Assembly (NCBI RefSeq): GCF_017744835.1
Contig: NZ_JAGIAM010000001.1
Span: 620,001 to 684,000 of the forward strand
From: Sphingomonas sp.
GTDB lineage: Bacteria > Pseudomonadota > Alphaproteobacteria > Sphingomonadales > Sphingomonadaceae
Direction of reading: 5' to 3'
Length of the DNA: 64,000 nt
The notes under the pieces were generated by a model. It saw nothing but the letters and a program-made list of their open reading frames with translations, was not told where the DNA came from and ran no database searches. Below, piece after piece: positions 8,383 to 15,629 of this stretch (the first letter of the stretch is position 1; every line of letters starts with the position of its first letter). The translations under genes and the position numbers were made by a program.

Positions 8383-8435
8383 GGACTTTCTTGGCCCGCG
8401 AGGAGGGCGCGGAACGCGCCCGGGGAAGAAAGTCC
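8383..8435. repeat. Nested long inverted repeat (two stacked stems)
   Basis: The outer arms GGACTTTCTT (8383-8392) and AAGAAAGTCC (8426-8435) are perfectly complementary. Inside them a second perfect stem, GGGCGCG (8405-8411) with CGCGCCC (8415-8421), closes on a 3-base loop. The structure is about 120 bp upstream of the DUF736 start in its leader direction. It could be an mRNA leader structure, a protein site or a transfer-related cruciform. There is no T-run, so a simple terminator is unlikely. Confidence 0.7.
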
Positions 8436-8634
8436 ATGACCGCGTTGCGGCGCCGGACGGCCTGCCGCAGGACGCCGTGTCAGGAGAGGCCGCGGGACGG
8501 ATTCACGCCTGAACAGGGTTGATGATCGTGCCGATGGCGGCGAATTGCCGCAGGTCGGGAGGCCGGAATGGGCCGGTCCGCCATCCGGTATCCGATGCCG
8601 GCCGCTGTCGTTGCGATCGGGAAACGCGGGGCCG

Positions 8635-8662
8635 TGTTACCCGAAACCGCGCGCCGGCTGTC
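8635..8662 (+). promoter_or_regulatory. ECF-type promoter pattern upstream of HU gene
   Basis: TGTTACCC at 8635-8642, then 17 bases, then GTC at 8660-8662. This is the same pattern and spacing as at 18794, 18898, 20502 and, on the minus strand, 18761. A transcription start near 8668 would leave a leader of about 60 bases before the HU start. Confidence 0.6.
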
Positions 8663-8728
8663 TCGAACGAGGATCGGTCCCGCTGTCCCTTGCGTGCGAC
8701 CGGCATCGCCATTGGGGGGACCAGCCGC

Positions 8729-9001
8729 ATGACCAGATCCGACATCGCCGCCGCGCTCGCCGCAACGAGGAAGATCGGCATGGCGGAGGCGCGGGCGATG
8801 GTCGATGACGTGCTGGATGCGGTCGCGGCGGGCGTCGCCAGAGGCGACGTCGCGCTCGCGGGGTTCGGGAAATTCTCGGTGTCGCGCCGCGCCGCGCGGC
8901 CCGACCGCAATCCCCGCACCGGCGAGCCGATGGTGGTCGGCCCATCGGCCCGGGTCACCTTCCGCGCGGCTAAAGCGCTCAAGGATCGGGTCGCCGGCTG
9001 A
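8729..9001 (+). CDS. HU/IHF family DNA-binding protein
   Basis: This 90-residue histone-like protein belongs to the HU/IHF family, which bends DNA. It has the family length and pattern: TRSDIAAALAATRKIGMAEA at the N-terminus, then GDVALAGFGKFSVSRRAARP and the arm GRNPRTGE-like stretch DRNPRTGEPMVVGPSARV, and VTFRAAKALKD at the end. The ATG at 8729 follows a GGGGGGA ribosome-binding site. On an ICE it may help integrase and RdfS complexes, or compaction. Its promoter carries the pattern shared with fecI, the TonB receptor gene and traR, which suggests co-regulation with the transfer block. A terminator follows at 9221-9261. Confidence 0.93.
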   Translation: MTRSDIAAALAATRKIGMAEARAMVDDVLDAVAAGVARGDVALAGFGKFSVSRRAARPDRNPRTGEPMVVGPSARVTFRAAKALKDRVAG

Positions 9002-9167
9002 CGAAGAATGGCGCTCGGACCACGGTCGATCGGCGACATTCGCGCCGCCGCGCGTCGTTTGCCCGCGCCACCTCCAACACCAAGGGCAACCGGCTGGAGA
9101 TCATGGGCGACGGCGAGCGCTCGATGCCGCGAATTCGCGGCGACGAGCGGGAGCGTCCGATGAAAAT

Positions 9168-9193
9168 GCCGCGCGGGGCTGGCCCCGCGCGGC
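9168..9193. repeat. Near-perfect GC palindrome
   Basis: The arms at 9168-9179 and 9182-9193 (GCCGCGCGGGGC and its complement) are 12 bases long and fully complementary, with a 2-base centre. It lies between the HU gene and the terminator, so it would form a first hairpin of a tandem pair in the HU transcript tail. Confidence 0.7.
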
Positions 9194-9220
9194 GCGAAAT
9201 TCCGGTCCCGCAGGGCCGGG

Positions 9221-9261
9221 ATGGCGCGGGCGGATCAGTCCCCCGCCCGCGCCATTTTTTT
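9221..9261 (+). terminator. Rho-independent terminator after HU
   Basis: A 13 bp perfect stem (9221-9233 with 9243-9255), a 9-base loop and a run of seven T immediately after form a classical intrinsic terminator for plus-strand transcription. It also lies just beyond the stop of the convergent ParB gene, where it can act only in the plus direction because the minus-strand side lacks a T-run. Confidence 0.9.
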
Positions 9262-9262
9262 A

Positions 9263-11002
9263 TCAGGCGGCGAGCTTGTCGGGCTCCGGGTCCGGCTCCC
9301 GACGGGCCGCGCGGGCGGCGGCGGCGACGGTGCCGACCCCGCCGCGCGCGGTATAGGCGGTGGGCGGGAAGCGCATCCAGCGCGGCACCCAGCGCTCGAC
9401 CTTCGCGCGTCCGTTCGCGCCCTCCAGATGATCGCGCGCGATCTTCTTGAGGGTCTTGGTCTTCTCGCCCTCGTTGCCCTTGGCGACGACATCGCCCGCG
9501 ATCTCGGCAAGCAATGCGGATGCCACCTCGCGGTCGCGGACCAGATCGAACAGACAGGCGTCGGCCTGCCACCAGTCGGCCATGTCGATCCCGAGATGCA
9601 GCCCGACCGCATCGACGGCGGCGCTGCCGACCGCCAGCGTCTCGCCCATCGCGACCGCGACGATGTCGAGCACGAGGCCGTCGGGAAGCTCGAGCAGCCG
9701 GTGGAACAGCCGGCAAAGCCCGTGGTCGTCGCCGTTGCCGCCGGTGAGCATCGGCTCCTCGGCCGACAGGTCGAGCACGGCCAGCACCGCGCGGCGATGC
9801 TCGTCGAACCGCGCCTCGCCGGACGAGGTTTCGACGCTCTCGCGAACATCGTCGTTCCGGCTCGACTGCGGGTCCGGGCGAACGGTCCACAGCTGCGAGC
9901 CGACGATCACATGCGCAACCATCAGTCGCAGCGCGACGCCGTTGTGGCCACACAGCGCCGCCCGCACGGCGGCATGGCGGTGCAGGTCGACATAGGTCTG
10001 CATGGCGCTGGTGATCTCCGGCCGCACGGGTTTCGTGCCGCTTTCGATCGGCTCGCCGCGCGCGACGCGGCGGGCTTCGGCGCGGGTCAGATAGCCTTCG
10101 TGGAAGACGACTTCGCCGTTGGCGCGGACATCGACATAGACCCGCCCGCCCTTGCGCTTGGCGGCCCTCTCGTATTCCCAGGCATCGAACCGCTCGGTGG
10201 GTGGGACGATCACGACATCGCTCCAGCCCGCCTCCAGATAGGCCTCGCGGCGTTCGCCGATCACGGCGTTCTGCGCTGCCCAGAAGGCATCGGCGTCGGC
10301 GAAATAGCGCTCATCGCCGAACAGGTCGGCGACCAGCGTCCCCTTGTAGCTATCGACATCGAACAGCGCATGGGCGGCGCTGATCGACTGTCCGCCGAGC
10401 AGCCATGCCTTCAACTGGTGCCCGGTCGGGACATAGGCCTGCGGGTCGTCGAGCAGCGCCAGCCATGCGCGCTGCTGCGACTTGGACGCCATGGTGAGGT
10501 GGCGGACCGTGGCGCGGTCGATCTCTTCGCGGCGATAGAGGTCGCGAATGCGCGGCATCAGGTTGCCGAGCGCGAGCACGCGGCGGATGGTGAGGTCGGG
10601 AAGCCCGAAGGTCTCGGCGATATCGGCTATCTCGCGGCCTTCCTTGACCAATCGCGTGAAGGTCTCCCACTGGGTCACCTCGTCAGCGTCGAGCCGGGCA
10701 AGGTTCTCGATCATCGACGCCTCGATGGCGGCGGCATCGTCGCCCGCTGCGAGCACGCGGCACGGCAGCGGCTCGGCCTCGCCAGTCTCGGCGGCGACAA
10801 GCTGCGCGGCGTGGAAGCGCCGCGCGCCCGCGACGATCTCGTAATCGCCTTCGGTTTCGCACGCGCGGACCAGCAGGGTCTGGATGACGCCGCGCTTGCG
10901 GATGGTGGGCAGGATGTCGCTGACATCGGGGGCCTTGCGGCTATGCCGCATGTTGGTCCTGCTGACCGACAGCCGGTCCTGCGCAATGAACATAAGGGTC
11001 AT
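9263..11002 (-). CDS. ParB/RepB/Spo0J-family protein of ICE type
   Basis: This 579-residue protein has the ParB N-terminal nuclease-like/CTPase domain in about residues 20-110 (IRKRGVIQTLLVRACETEGDYEIVAG.. with AGARRFHAA and MIENLARLDAD). An HTH domain follows in about 115-180 (EIADIAETFGLPDLTIRRVLALGNLMP). A long C-terminal region of no known function contains repeated aromatic/acidic helices. Large ParB-like proteins of this kind occur next to ArdC and DUF2958 genes in alphaproteobacterial ICEs and plasmids. No ParA gene is visible, so a stabilising or regulatory role on the excised element is more likely than a full partition system. ATG at 11002, with GGAG upstream. Confidence 0.88.
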   Translation of the reverse strand: MTLMFIAQDRLSVSRTNMRHSRKAPDVSDILPTIRKRGVIQTLLVRACETEGDYEIVAGARRFHAAQLVAAETGEAEPLPCRVLAAGDDAAAIEASMIENLARLDADEVTQWETFTRLVKEGREIADIAETFGLPDLTIRRVLALGNLMPRIRDLYRREEIDRATVRHLTMASKSQQRAWLALLDDPQAYVPTGHQLKAWLLGGQSISAAHALFDVDSYKGTLVADLFGDERYFADADAFWAAQNAVIGERREAYLEAGWSDVVIVPPTERFDAWEYERAAKRKGGRVYVDVRANGEVVFHEGYLTRAEARRVARGEPIESGTKPVRPEITSAMQTYVDLHRHAAVRAALCGHNGVALRLMVAHVIVGSQLWTVRPDPQSSRNDDVRESVETSSGEARFDEHRRAVLAVLDLSAEEPMLTGGNGDDHGLCRLFHRLLELPDGLVLDIVAVAMGETLAVGSAAVDAVGLHLGIDMADWWQADACLFDLVRDREVASALLAEIAGDVVAKGNEGEKTKTLKKIARDHLEGANGRAKVERWVPRWMRFPPTAYTARGGVGTVAAAARAARREPDPEPDKLAA

Positions 11003-11082
11003 GGGTCTTGCTCCTACTCAGGGACGCCCGACCCCGCCGGGCCGGGCGGAAGGGGCGGCGCGACGGTGCGCCGCCCGGTCGA

Positions 11083-11508
11083 TCACCCGTTTCCGGGTGC
11101 CTCGGGCGGCGGCCCGATCTCGTCGCCGCGGCTCATCCGGCGCAGCAGGGTTTCGGCCCAGAGGATCGATCCGGCGCGGCGGCTCCACGCCGTCCAGACC
11201 GACAGCCTGAAGCGGCCCTCGAAAGCGATGTCGCGCTCGATTCCGAGGCCGAACGGCAGCCGCACCGAGGCGATCTCGGACAGGCTGAACGGCCCCAGCT
11301 CGGGGCAGCCGAACCCGATGTCGGCGAGCCCGAACAGCGTGTCGCCGTCCTCGGCCAACTCGGTCGCGAGCCATGTCGCCGCGCCGAGCGGGTTGAACAG
11401 CTTGATAACCGGCACCGGATCGAACCGCGCGCCCTTGGCCTCAGCGGCTTGGGCGTTGATCGCGTTCGCGCGGAGCGCGTAGCGAAGCTCGGGAGGGAGG
11501 AGGATCAT
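11083..11508 (-). CDS. DUF2958 domain protein
   Basis: The 141-residue protein shows the DUF2958 pattern: MILLPPELRYALRANA at the start, DPVPVIKLFNPLGAATWLATEL, GLADIGFGCPELGPFSLSEI, and a LPFGLGIERD stretch. The family is found on ICEs and plasmids next to antirestriction genes and has no proven role. Its ATG overlaps the ArdC stop (ATGA at 11505-11508), so the pair is translationally coupled. Confidence 0.88.
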   Translation of the reverse strand: MILLPPELRYALRANAINAQAAEAKGARFDPVPVIKLFNPLGAATWLATELAEDGDTLFGLADIGFGCPELGPFSLSEIASVRLPFGLGIERDIAFEGRFRLSVWTAWSRRAGSILWAETLLRRMSRGDEIGPPPEAPGNG

Positions 11509-12464
11509 GCCGCGATCCTCCCGTGCTCCTCGGTGGCCTCGCGGTGACGGGCGAGCAGCCAGTCGGCGGCCTTGCTTGCCTGACTGGCGGCGCGGAAGAT
11601 TGCGCGGTTGTCCTCGCGCAGAACCTCCAGCCAGCTGGCGATATAGTCGGCGTGGCGGACGGTGGGCACGATGCCGAGCGCGGCGCAGAGGAAGGCGGAG
11701 CCGAGTTCGGCAACCAGTTCCTCGCGGGCATAGCCCTTGTTGCCGAAGGCGTTGGTCAGGTCGCGGCCGAGCCGCTTGGCGTGGCCGGTGGCGTGGGTTA
11801 GTTCGTGCAGGCAGGTGCGATAATAGTTGATCTGCTCGAAGAAGGCGGGCTGCGGCGGCACCTGCACGAAGTTGGCGGACGGCACATAGAAGGCGCGCGA
11901 TCCGCCGATGCGGAATTCGACGCCGGAGGCGGCGATCACCTCTTCTGCGACTGGCACGATCTCGCGCTCGGGCAGCGGCGCGGGGTCGAGCGCGAGGCCG
12001 GGCCGCAGGCCCTCGCACTGCGCGATGTTGAACACGGTGAAGCGCTTGAGGAACGGAACCGCCTTGGCGTCCTCGCCGCTCGCCGCCGCCTTCACCTTCT
12101 CGGCCTCGGGAACAAAGCGGTCGGCATAGACCACGGTCTGGCCGCGCTCGCCCTTCATGACCGAGCCACCGGCCTCCCGCGCCTGCCGGAAGGTCAGCCA
12201 GCTTTGCGAAGGATAGCCATGGGCGATGACCGCGCCCCACAGCAGCAGCACATTGACGCCCGAATAGCTGCGCCCGGTGAGCGCGTTGCGCGGCAGCGAC
12301 GGCCCGGCGCAGGCGGCGGCGCTCCACGGCTGGACCCACGGCACGCGGCCGGCCTCCAGCTCGGCAACGATGCGCGCGGTCACCTCGTCATAGAGATTGA
12401 CGCGCGGTTCGCCGCTCTCGGCAGAAGCCTTGCCGCGCGCGCGGCGGTTCGGGGATCGGGACAC
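11505..12464 (-). CDS. ardC: ArdC-type antirestriction protein with zincin domain
   Basis: ArdC-like proteins bind single-stranded DNA and protect the incoming strand from restriction. The 319-residue product has the N-terminal ssDNA-binding DUF1738 region (LYDEVTARIVAELEAGRVPW, then PWSAAACAGPSLPRNALTGR, residues about 25-75). The C-terminal metallopeptidase-like domain carries HELTHATGH (about residue 222), the zinc-binding HExxH in the variant HELTH. The GTG start at 12464 has GAGGAGGCGAAC before it; the open frame extends further but lacks coding character. It is coupled to DUF2958. Confidence 0.92.
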   Translation of the reverse strand: MSRSPNRRARGKASAESGEPRVNLYDEVTARIVAELEAGRVPWVQPWSAAACAGPSLPRNALTGRSYSGVNVLLLWGAVIAHGYPSQSWLTFRQAREAGGSVMKGERGQTVVYADRFVPEAEKVKAAASGEDAKAVPFLKRFTVFNIAQCEGLRPGLALDPAPLPEREIVPVAEEVIAASGVEFRIGGSRAFYVPSANFVQVPPQPAFFEQINYYRTCLHELTHATGHAKRLGRDLTNAFGNKGYAREELVAELGSAFLCAALGIVPTVRHADYIASWLEVLREDNRAIFRAASQASKAADWLLARHREATEEHGRIAA

Positions 12465-12872
12465 GTTCGCCTCCTCGCCACCCGCAAAAAGCCCCACGGC
12501 CTCCCCGCGAAAGGCGGGGGTGGGCGGCGAGAAGCGACCGGAGGAGGTCCGGCTCCAGCGGCGCGCGCACCGGCAGGGCGCAATGCAATGAAGCACTCCG
12601 CGGATGCGGAGTTGCGCGCGCCGCGACGGGCCTCAGGCGGAAGCGCCGGCCACACCCGCTGACAAGGGAAGGCCCACAAATGAACGCCGCCGCGCCTCGT
12701 GGCGCGGCGACCGCGGGAACCCGGCGTCAGCCGGGGCAGCGTCAGCGATCGTCACCTTCGGCCGAGACCCGATGGAGGCTCGGCGGCCCGCCTGCGTCGG
12801 GCCGTAGAGCGCGGGCCGCGCCTTTGGCGCGGCGACGCCGGCTGCCGTCAGAATCCGGGGAAGCGGCTCAGC
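12465..12872. other. Intergenic region with two GCCGCGCC hairpins
   Basis: No supported gene lies in these 408 bp. It must hold the ardC promoter. Two short perfect hairpins with the same stem occur: 12688-12709 (CGCCGCGCC, 4-base loop, complement) and 12815-12833 (GCCGCGCC, TTT loop, complement), each followed by a GAC(C/G) word and a CCGGC-rich tail. They look like copies of one small palindromic repeat. Neither has a T-run. Confidence 0.6.
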
Positions 12873-14819
12873 TTATTTGACGACAAGCTGCCGCAGATCG
12901 GCGATGCGTTGCTCGATCTCCTCGTCGGAGACTTCGACCTGGAGCTTCTGCTGGACGAACCGCAGCCGCGCTTCATTCTCGCGCACGACCTCGGCCCACG
13001 TCTTGATCCAGAACATGAAATTGTCGCCGTGAAGAAAGAGGCCGTGGGGTCGGTCCTTCTGGTAAATCCGGCTGTGGATTGCGGGATCGAATTCGCTGGC
13101 GACGAGGAAGAAGCTCCAGCTGGTATCGGTATGGGTGAACTCGGCCTCTTGGCGGATCGCGTTCACATAGTCCTCGACCTGATCAAGTTCCTTGCGGCCC
13201 AGCGTCAGCAACGGCCGCTTGAGCTCGATCAGCAGATATTCGCGCTTGCCGGCATCGGGATGAGGCACCGAACGGCCGAGGAAGCAGTCGACGCGCCCGC
13301 TCGTGCCGTCGAGCTTGGTGACCTTGCGGCCGCCTCGCCGCTTGTTGCCCAGGTCCTCGGCGACGCGGTTCATCACCTTGGTGAGGCCGCTCTCGGCCAT
13401 GGTGATGTGGAACTGTTCGCCGAACAGCCAGGTGTTGTCGCGCACCAGCGCGTCGAGCTCGCCGCGCTCCTTGACCGTCCGCCGGAACTTGGCATCGAAC
13501 ACCATGCCCTTGAGCACCTCGAGGGTGGTGATGCGGTCGGAGACGAGGCTGGAGGCGCCGATGATGTTGCCGAGCTGCGTCTTCTTGAGGAGCGCGGAGA
13601 ACTCGGACTGCTTGGCCTTGCCGAGATTGACGACGGCCTGGAGGATCGTCGAGATGTCGTCCGGATTGTGCTTGATCGCTTCCTTGAGCAGGGTCAGCGT
13701 CATGCGCTTGAGTGGCGTCTCGGCGCGGGAGAAGTCGCGCGAGTGCGAGTTGATCGCGTAGGTCGCAATGTCGAACACCTGCCGCTCGCGCCGTTCGATC
13801 TCGTCGCGGGGCTCGCCGTCATAGGGGTAGGCACCCTGGTCCTTGAGGTCCTGGATGACGCCGAGCGACTGCTCGCTCATCCGACCCCGGAAATAATCGC
13901 CGAGCGCTTCGCGGATCTGGCCGACGACGGCCAAGAAGTTCGGCTCGCCGAGGTTGTCGAGCTCCAGCAGGTTCTTGTCGGCAATCTCCTGGAAGAAGGC
14001 GCTGTAGGCATAGGCCGAGAATTCGAAACCGGGCGCGGTGACATGGGCGGGTTGCGATCCGAGCACGATCCCATCCTCGCCGCCGAAATGAATCTGGCGG
14101 GTCTCGTTCGCCGACTTCCATTCGATGACCTTGACCTTGAGGTCGTCGATGGTGCGGTCGGGCAGCTGAACTACCATCGGCGGCAGATCCTGCCAGCGAT
14201 GGATCGTGACGTCGGGATCGACCTTGAAGCCGTTGAACCAGATCTCGGCGTTCGGGTATTGCAGGACATAGGGTGCGAACAGCGTGCTGAACTGCCGATA
14301 GGCATCGGGCGTGGACAGCACGTCGAACGTGTCCTTGAGCATCGTGAGGAGCACGATGGTTCCGGTATCCTCGGCCGTCGGCGAATCGGCTTCGACGACT
14401 TCGCAGCGCTCGAGCGACTTGGCATGGATCTCCAAAGTGCGCGACGACAGGCCCGCGTCCGACCGCGTCGTGGTGAACCAGCGCGCACGCTGCGCCAGCG
14501 AGTAGAAGCGCAGGCGTCCGCGGCCTTCCTTGCCATGGATGGCACGGCCCAGGCCCGTCCTACGGGCGTCGCGCTTCCAGCTGTCGCCAAGATTGCCGAA
14601 GTCATGCTCGGCGCTGGCGGCCGAGATGCCCGAGCCGTTGTCCACGACCCGTATCGCGTTCAGGCCGCCCAGATCGTTCCGTTCGAGCACCACCTCGATG
14701 CGGGTCGCATCCGCATCGAGCGCGTTCCAGACCAGCTCCGCGATCGCTCGGATCGGGTCCCGAGTCGCCGCGTCGCGCTCGAGAAAGTCCTGCTTGGCCT
14801 GGAGATTGAGTGTGGTCAT
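12873..14819 (-). CDS. GHKL ATPase fused to Shedu-like (DUF4263) nuclease domain, probable defence protein
   Basis: This 648-residue protein is not part of the conjugation core. Its N-terminal ~200 residues match a GHKL/HSP90-type ATPase: the metal-binding asparagine in ELVWNALDADA, the DNGSGIS box, a GKEGRGRLRFYSLA lid and a TGTIV stretch. The middle (about 230-460) is helical and unassigned. The C-terminal ~170 residues resemble the Shedu (SduA, DUF4263) PD-(D/E)xK nuclease: VRDNTWLFGEQF, then GRVDCFLG (about 510), IELKRP (about 531) and WSFFLVASEFD. A Walker-free ATPase plus nuclease in one chain is typical of antiphage or anti-plasmid systems; defence is inference. ATG at 14819 with GGGGGGA upstream. 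Confidence 0.75.
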   Translation of the reverse strand: MTTLNLQAKQDFLERDAATRDPIRAIAELVWNALDADATRIEVVLERNDLGGLNAIRVVDNGSGISAASAEHDFGNLGDSWKRDARRTGLGRAIHGKEGRGRLRFYSLAQRARWFTTTRSDAGLSSRTLEIHAKSLERCEVVEADSPTAEDTGTIVLLTMLKDTFDVLSTPDAYRQFSTLFAPYVLQYPNAEIWFNGFKVDPDVTIHRWQDLPPMVVQLPDRTIDDLKVKVIEWKSANETRQIHFGGEDGIVLGSQPAHVTAPGFEFSAYAYSAFFQEIADKNLLELDNLGEPNFLAVVGQIREALGDYFRGRMSEQSLGVIQDLKDQGAYPYDGEPRDEIERRERQVFDIATYAINSHSRDFSRAETPLKRMTLTLLKEAIKHNPDDISTILQAVVNLGKAKQSEFSALLKKTQLGNIIGASSLVSDRITTLEVLKGMVFDAKFRRTVKERGELDALVRDNTWLFGEQFHITMAESGLTKVMNRVAEDLGNKRRGGRKVTKLDGTSGRVDCFLGRSVPHPDAGKREYLLIELKRPLLTLGRKELDQVEDYVNAIRQEAEFTHTDTSWSFFLVASEFDPAIHSRIYQKDRPHGLFLHGDNFMFWIKTWAEVVRENEARLRFVQQKLQVEVSDEEIEQRIADLRQLVVK

Positions 14820-14978
14820 GTGCGCGAGATCCCCCCGGCGACGTTAGCCCAAGGGTCGGCGCCGACAAAGCGACAACGCTGGCCGAACGGAGGCCGATCC
14901 GCCGCGTCGTGTGGTTCGGCGCCATCGCGCCGGCCGGGCGGCACAGCGGCGGCGTGCGATAGCGCGGAAACCCGCGAA

Positions 14979-15278
14979 TTATTGGACGATGTTGCGGATC
15001 ATGTTGCGCGGTAGCGTGCCGAACGCCTCGATCGCGGCGCCGAGGCCGTCTCCGACGATCCAGCGCGCACGCTCAAGATGGCTGTCCCAGCAACGCCACG
15101 CCCGATCGGGGTCGGCAACAGGATCAATCCCGAGGATGTCGAGCGAACCCTCTTCCCAGCCAATTCCGGCGTCGGCAGCGTCGAGCAGTTCGGCATAGGT
15201 CAGGAGGTTGCGGCGATCATAGTCGAGCACGGCTTCGCCAGACGGCGCTACCGATTGAAGTGGGTCTCTGACATTCAT
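14979..15278 (-). CDS. qseM: DUF2285 antiactivator, QseM-like
   Basis: QseM of ICEMlSymR7A is a lone, acidic DUF2285 domain that blocks TraR and FseA. The 99-residue product has the DUF2285 pattern: NLLTYAELLDAADAGIGWEE, then DPVADPDRAWRCWDSHLERA and RWIVGDGL. It is clearly acidic overall (about 17 D/E against 9 R), as expected for an antiactivator rather than a DNA-binding copy. It is divergent from the QseC-like gene, with two related palindromes between them, exactly as in R7A. An ATG at 15320 would add 14 residues but lies next to operator 1; I prefer 15278 because conservation starts after it, though neither start has a good ribosome-binding site. Confidence 0.82.
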   Translation of the reverse strand: MNVRDPLQSVAPSGEAVLDYDRRNLLTYAELLDAADAGIGWEEGSLDILGIDPVADPDRAWRCWDSHLERARWIVGDGLGAAIEAFGTLPRNMIRNIVQ

Positions 15279-15321
15279 CCTCGAGCCAATCAGTGCTGCC
15301 GATCGCGGCAATTCGAGCATC

Positions 15322-15342
15322 CTTACATCAAGTTTGTGTAAG
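15322..15342. promoter_or_regulatory. Operator 1 of the divergent qseM-qseC region
   Basis: An interrupted palindrome has arms CTTACA (15322-15327) and TGTAAG (15337-15342), with extra AA/TT pairing next to the centre. It shares the core ACATCAA-n-TTTG-n-TGT with operator 2, 41 bp to the right. In ICEMlSymR7A, QseC binds two such operators to switch between qseC and qseM expression. Confidence 0.72.
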
Positions 15343-15362
15343 AACCAATCGCCGTCACGGTC

Positions 15363-15383
15363 GCCACATCAATTTGGTGTGAG
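15363..15383. promoter_or_regulatory. Operator 2 of the divergent qseM-qseC region
   Basis: The second copy of the palindrome has arms CCACA(T) and (G)TGTGAG around AATTT, with the same length as operator 1. It overlaps the ribosome-binding region of the qseC-like gene (GAGG at 15381-15384), so binding there could shut off qseC itself. A weaker match to operator 1 on its outer bases suggests different affinity. Confidence 0.7.
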
Positions 15384-15389
15384 GAACTG

Positions 15390-15629
15390 GTGGCGCGCGG
15401 CATCCACGATAGTCGCTATCGCTGGGTGATCGAACAACTGATCGAGGCCCGCAAGCAACAGGCGCTGACGCAGCAGGCCGTGGCCGACAAAATCGGCAAG
15501 CCGCAGCAATATGTCTCCCGATACGAAACGGGTGAACGACGGCTCGACATCTTCGAATTCATTGACGTCGCGGCGGCACTCGATGTCGACGCGCTGTCAC
15601 TGATCCGGACAGCGCCGGAAGCGCACTAG
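15390..15629 (+). CDS. qseC: XRE-family HTH regulator, QseC-like
   Basis: The 79-residue protein is an XRE-type helix-turn-helix repressor. The HTH is QQALTQQAVADKIGKPQQYVSRYETGERRLDIFEF, split here only for description, in about residues 22-57. In ICEMlSymR7A the small XRE protein QseC controls itself and the antiactivator QseM through two operators; the same divergent layout is present here. The GTG at 15390 is preceded by GAGG at 15381-15384. Its stop overlaps that of fseA on the other strand (both within CTAG at 15626-15629), so the two genes are convergent with no gap. Confidence 0.85.
   Translation: MARGIHDSRYRWVIEQLIEARKQQALTQQAVADKIGKPQQYVSRYETGERRLDIFEFIDVAAALDVDALSLIRTAPEAH

Larger units (their letters stand above)
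8264..8728. other. Intergenic region between divergent DUF736 and HU genes
   Basis: This 465 bp stretch shows no convincing gene on either strand. It contains the promoter side of DUF736 (left), a large nested hairpin at 8383-8435 and an ECF-type promoter pattern at 8635-8662 that points to the HU gene (right); these are listed separately. Confidence 0.7.
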
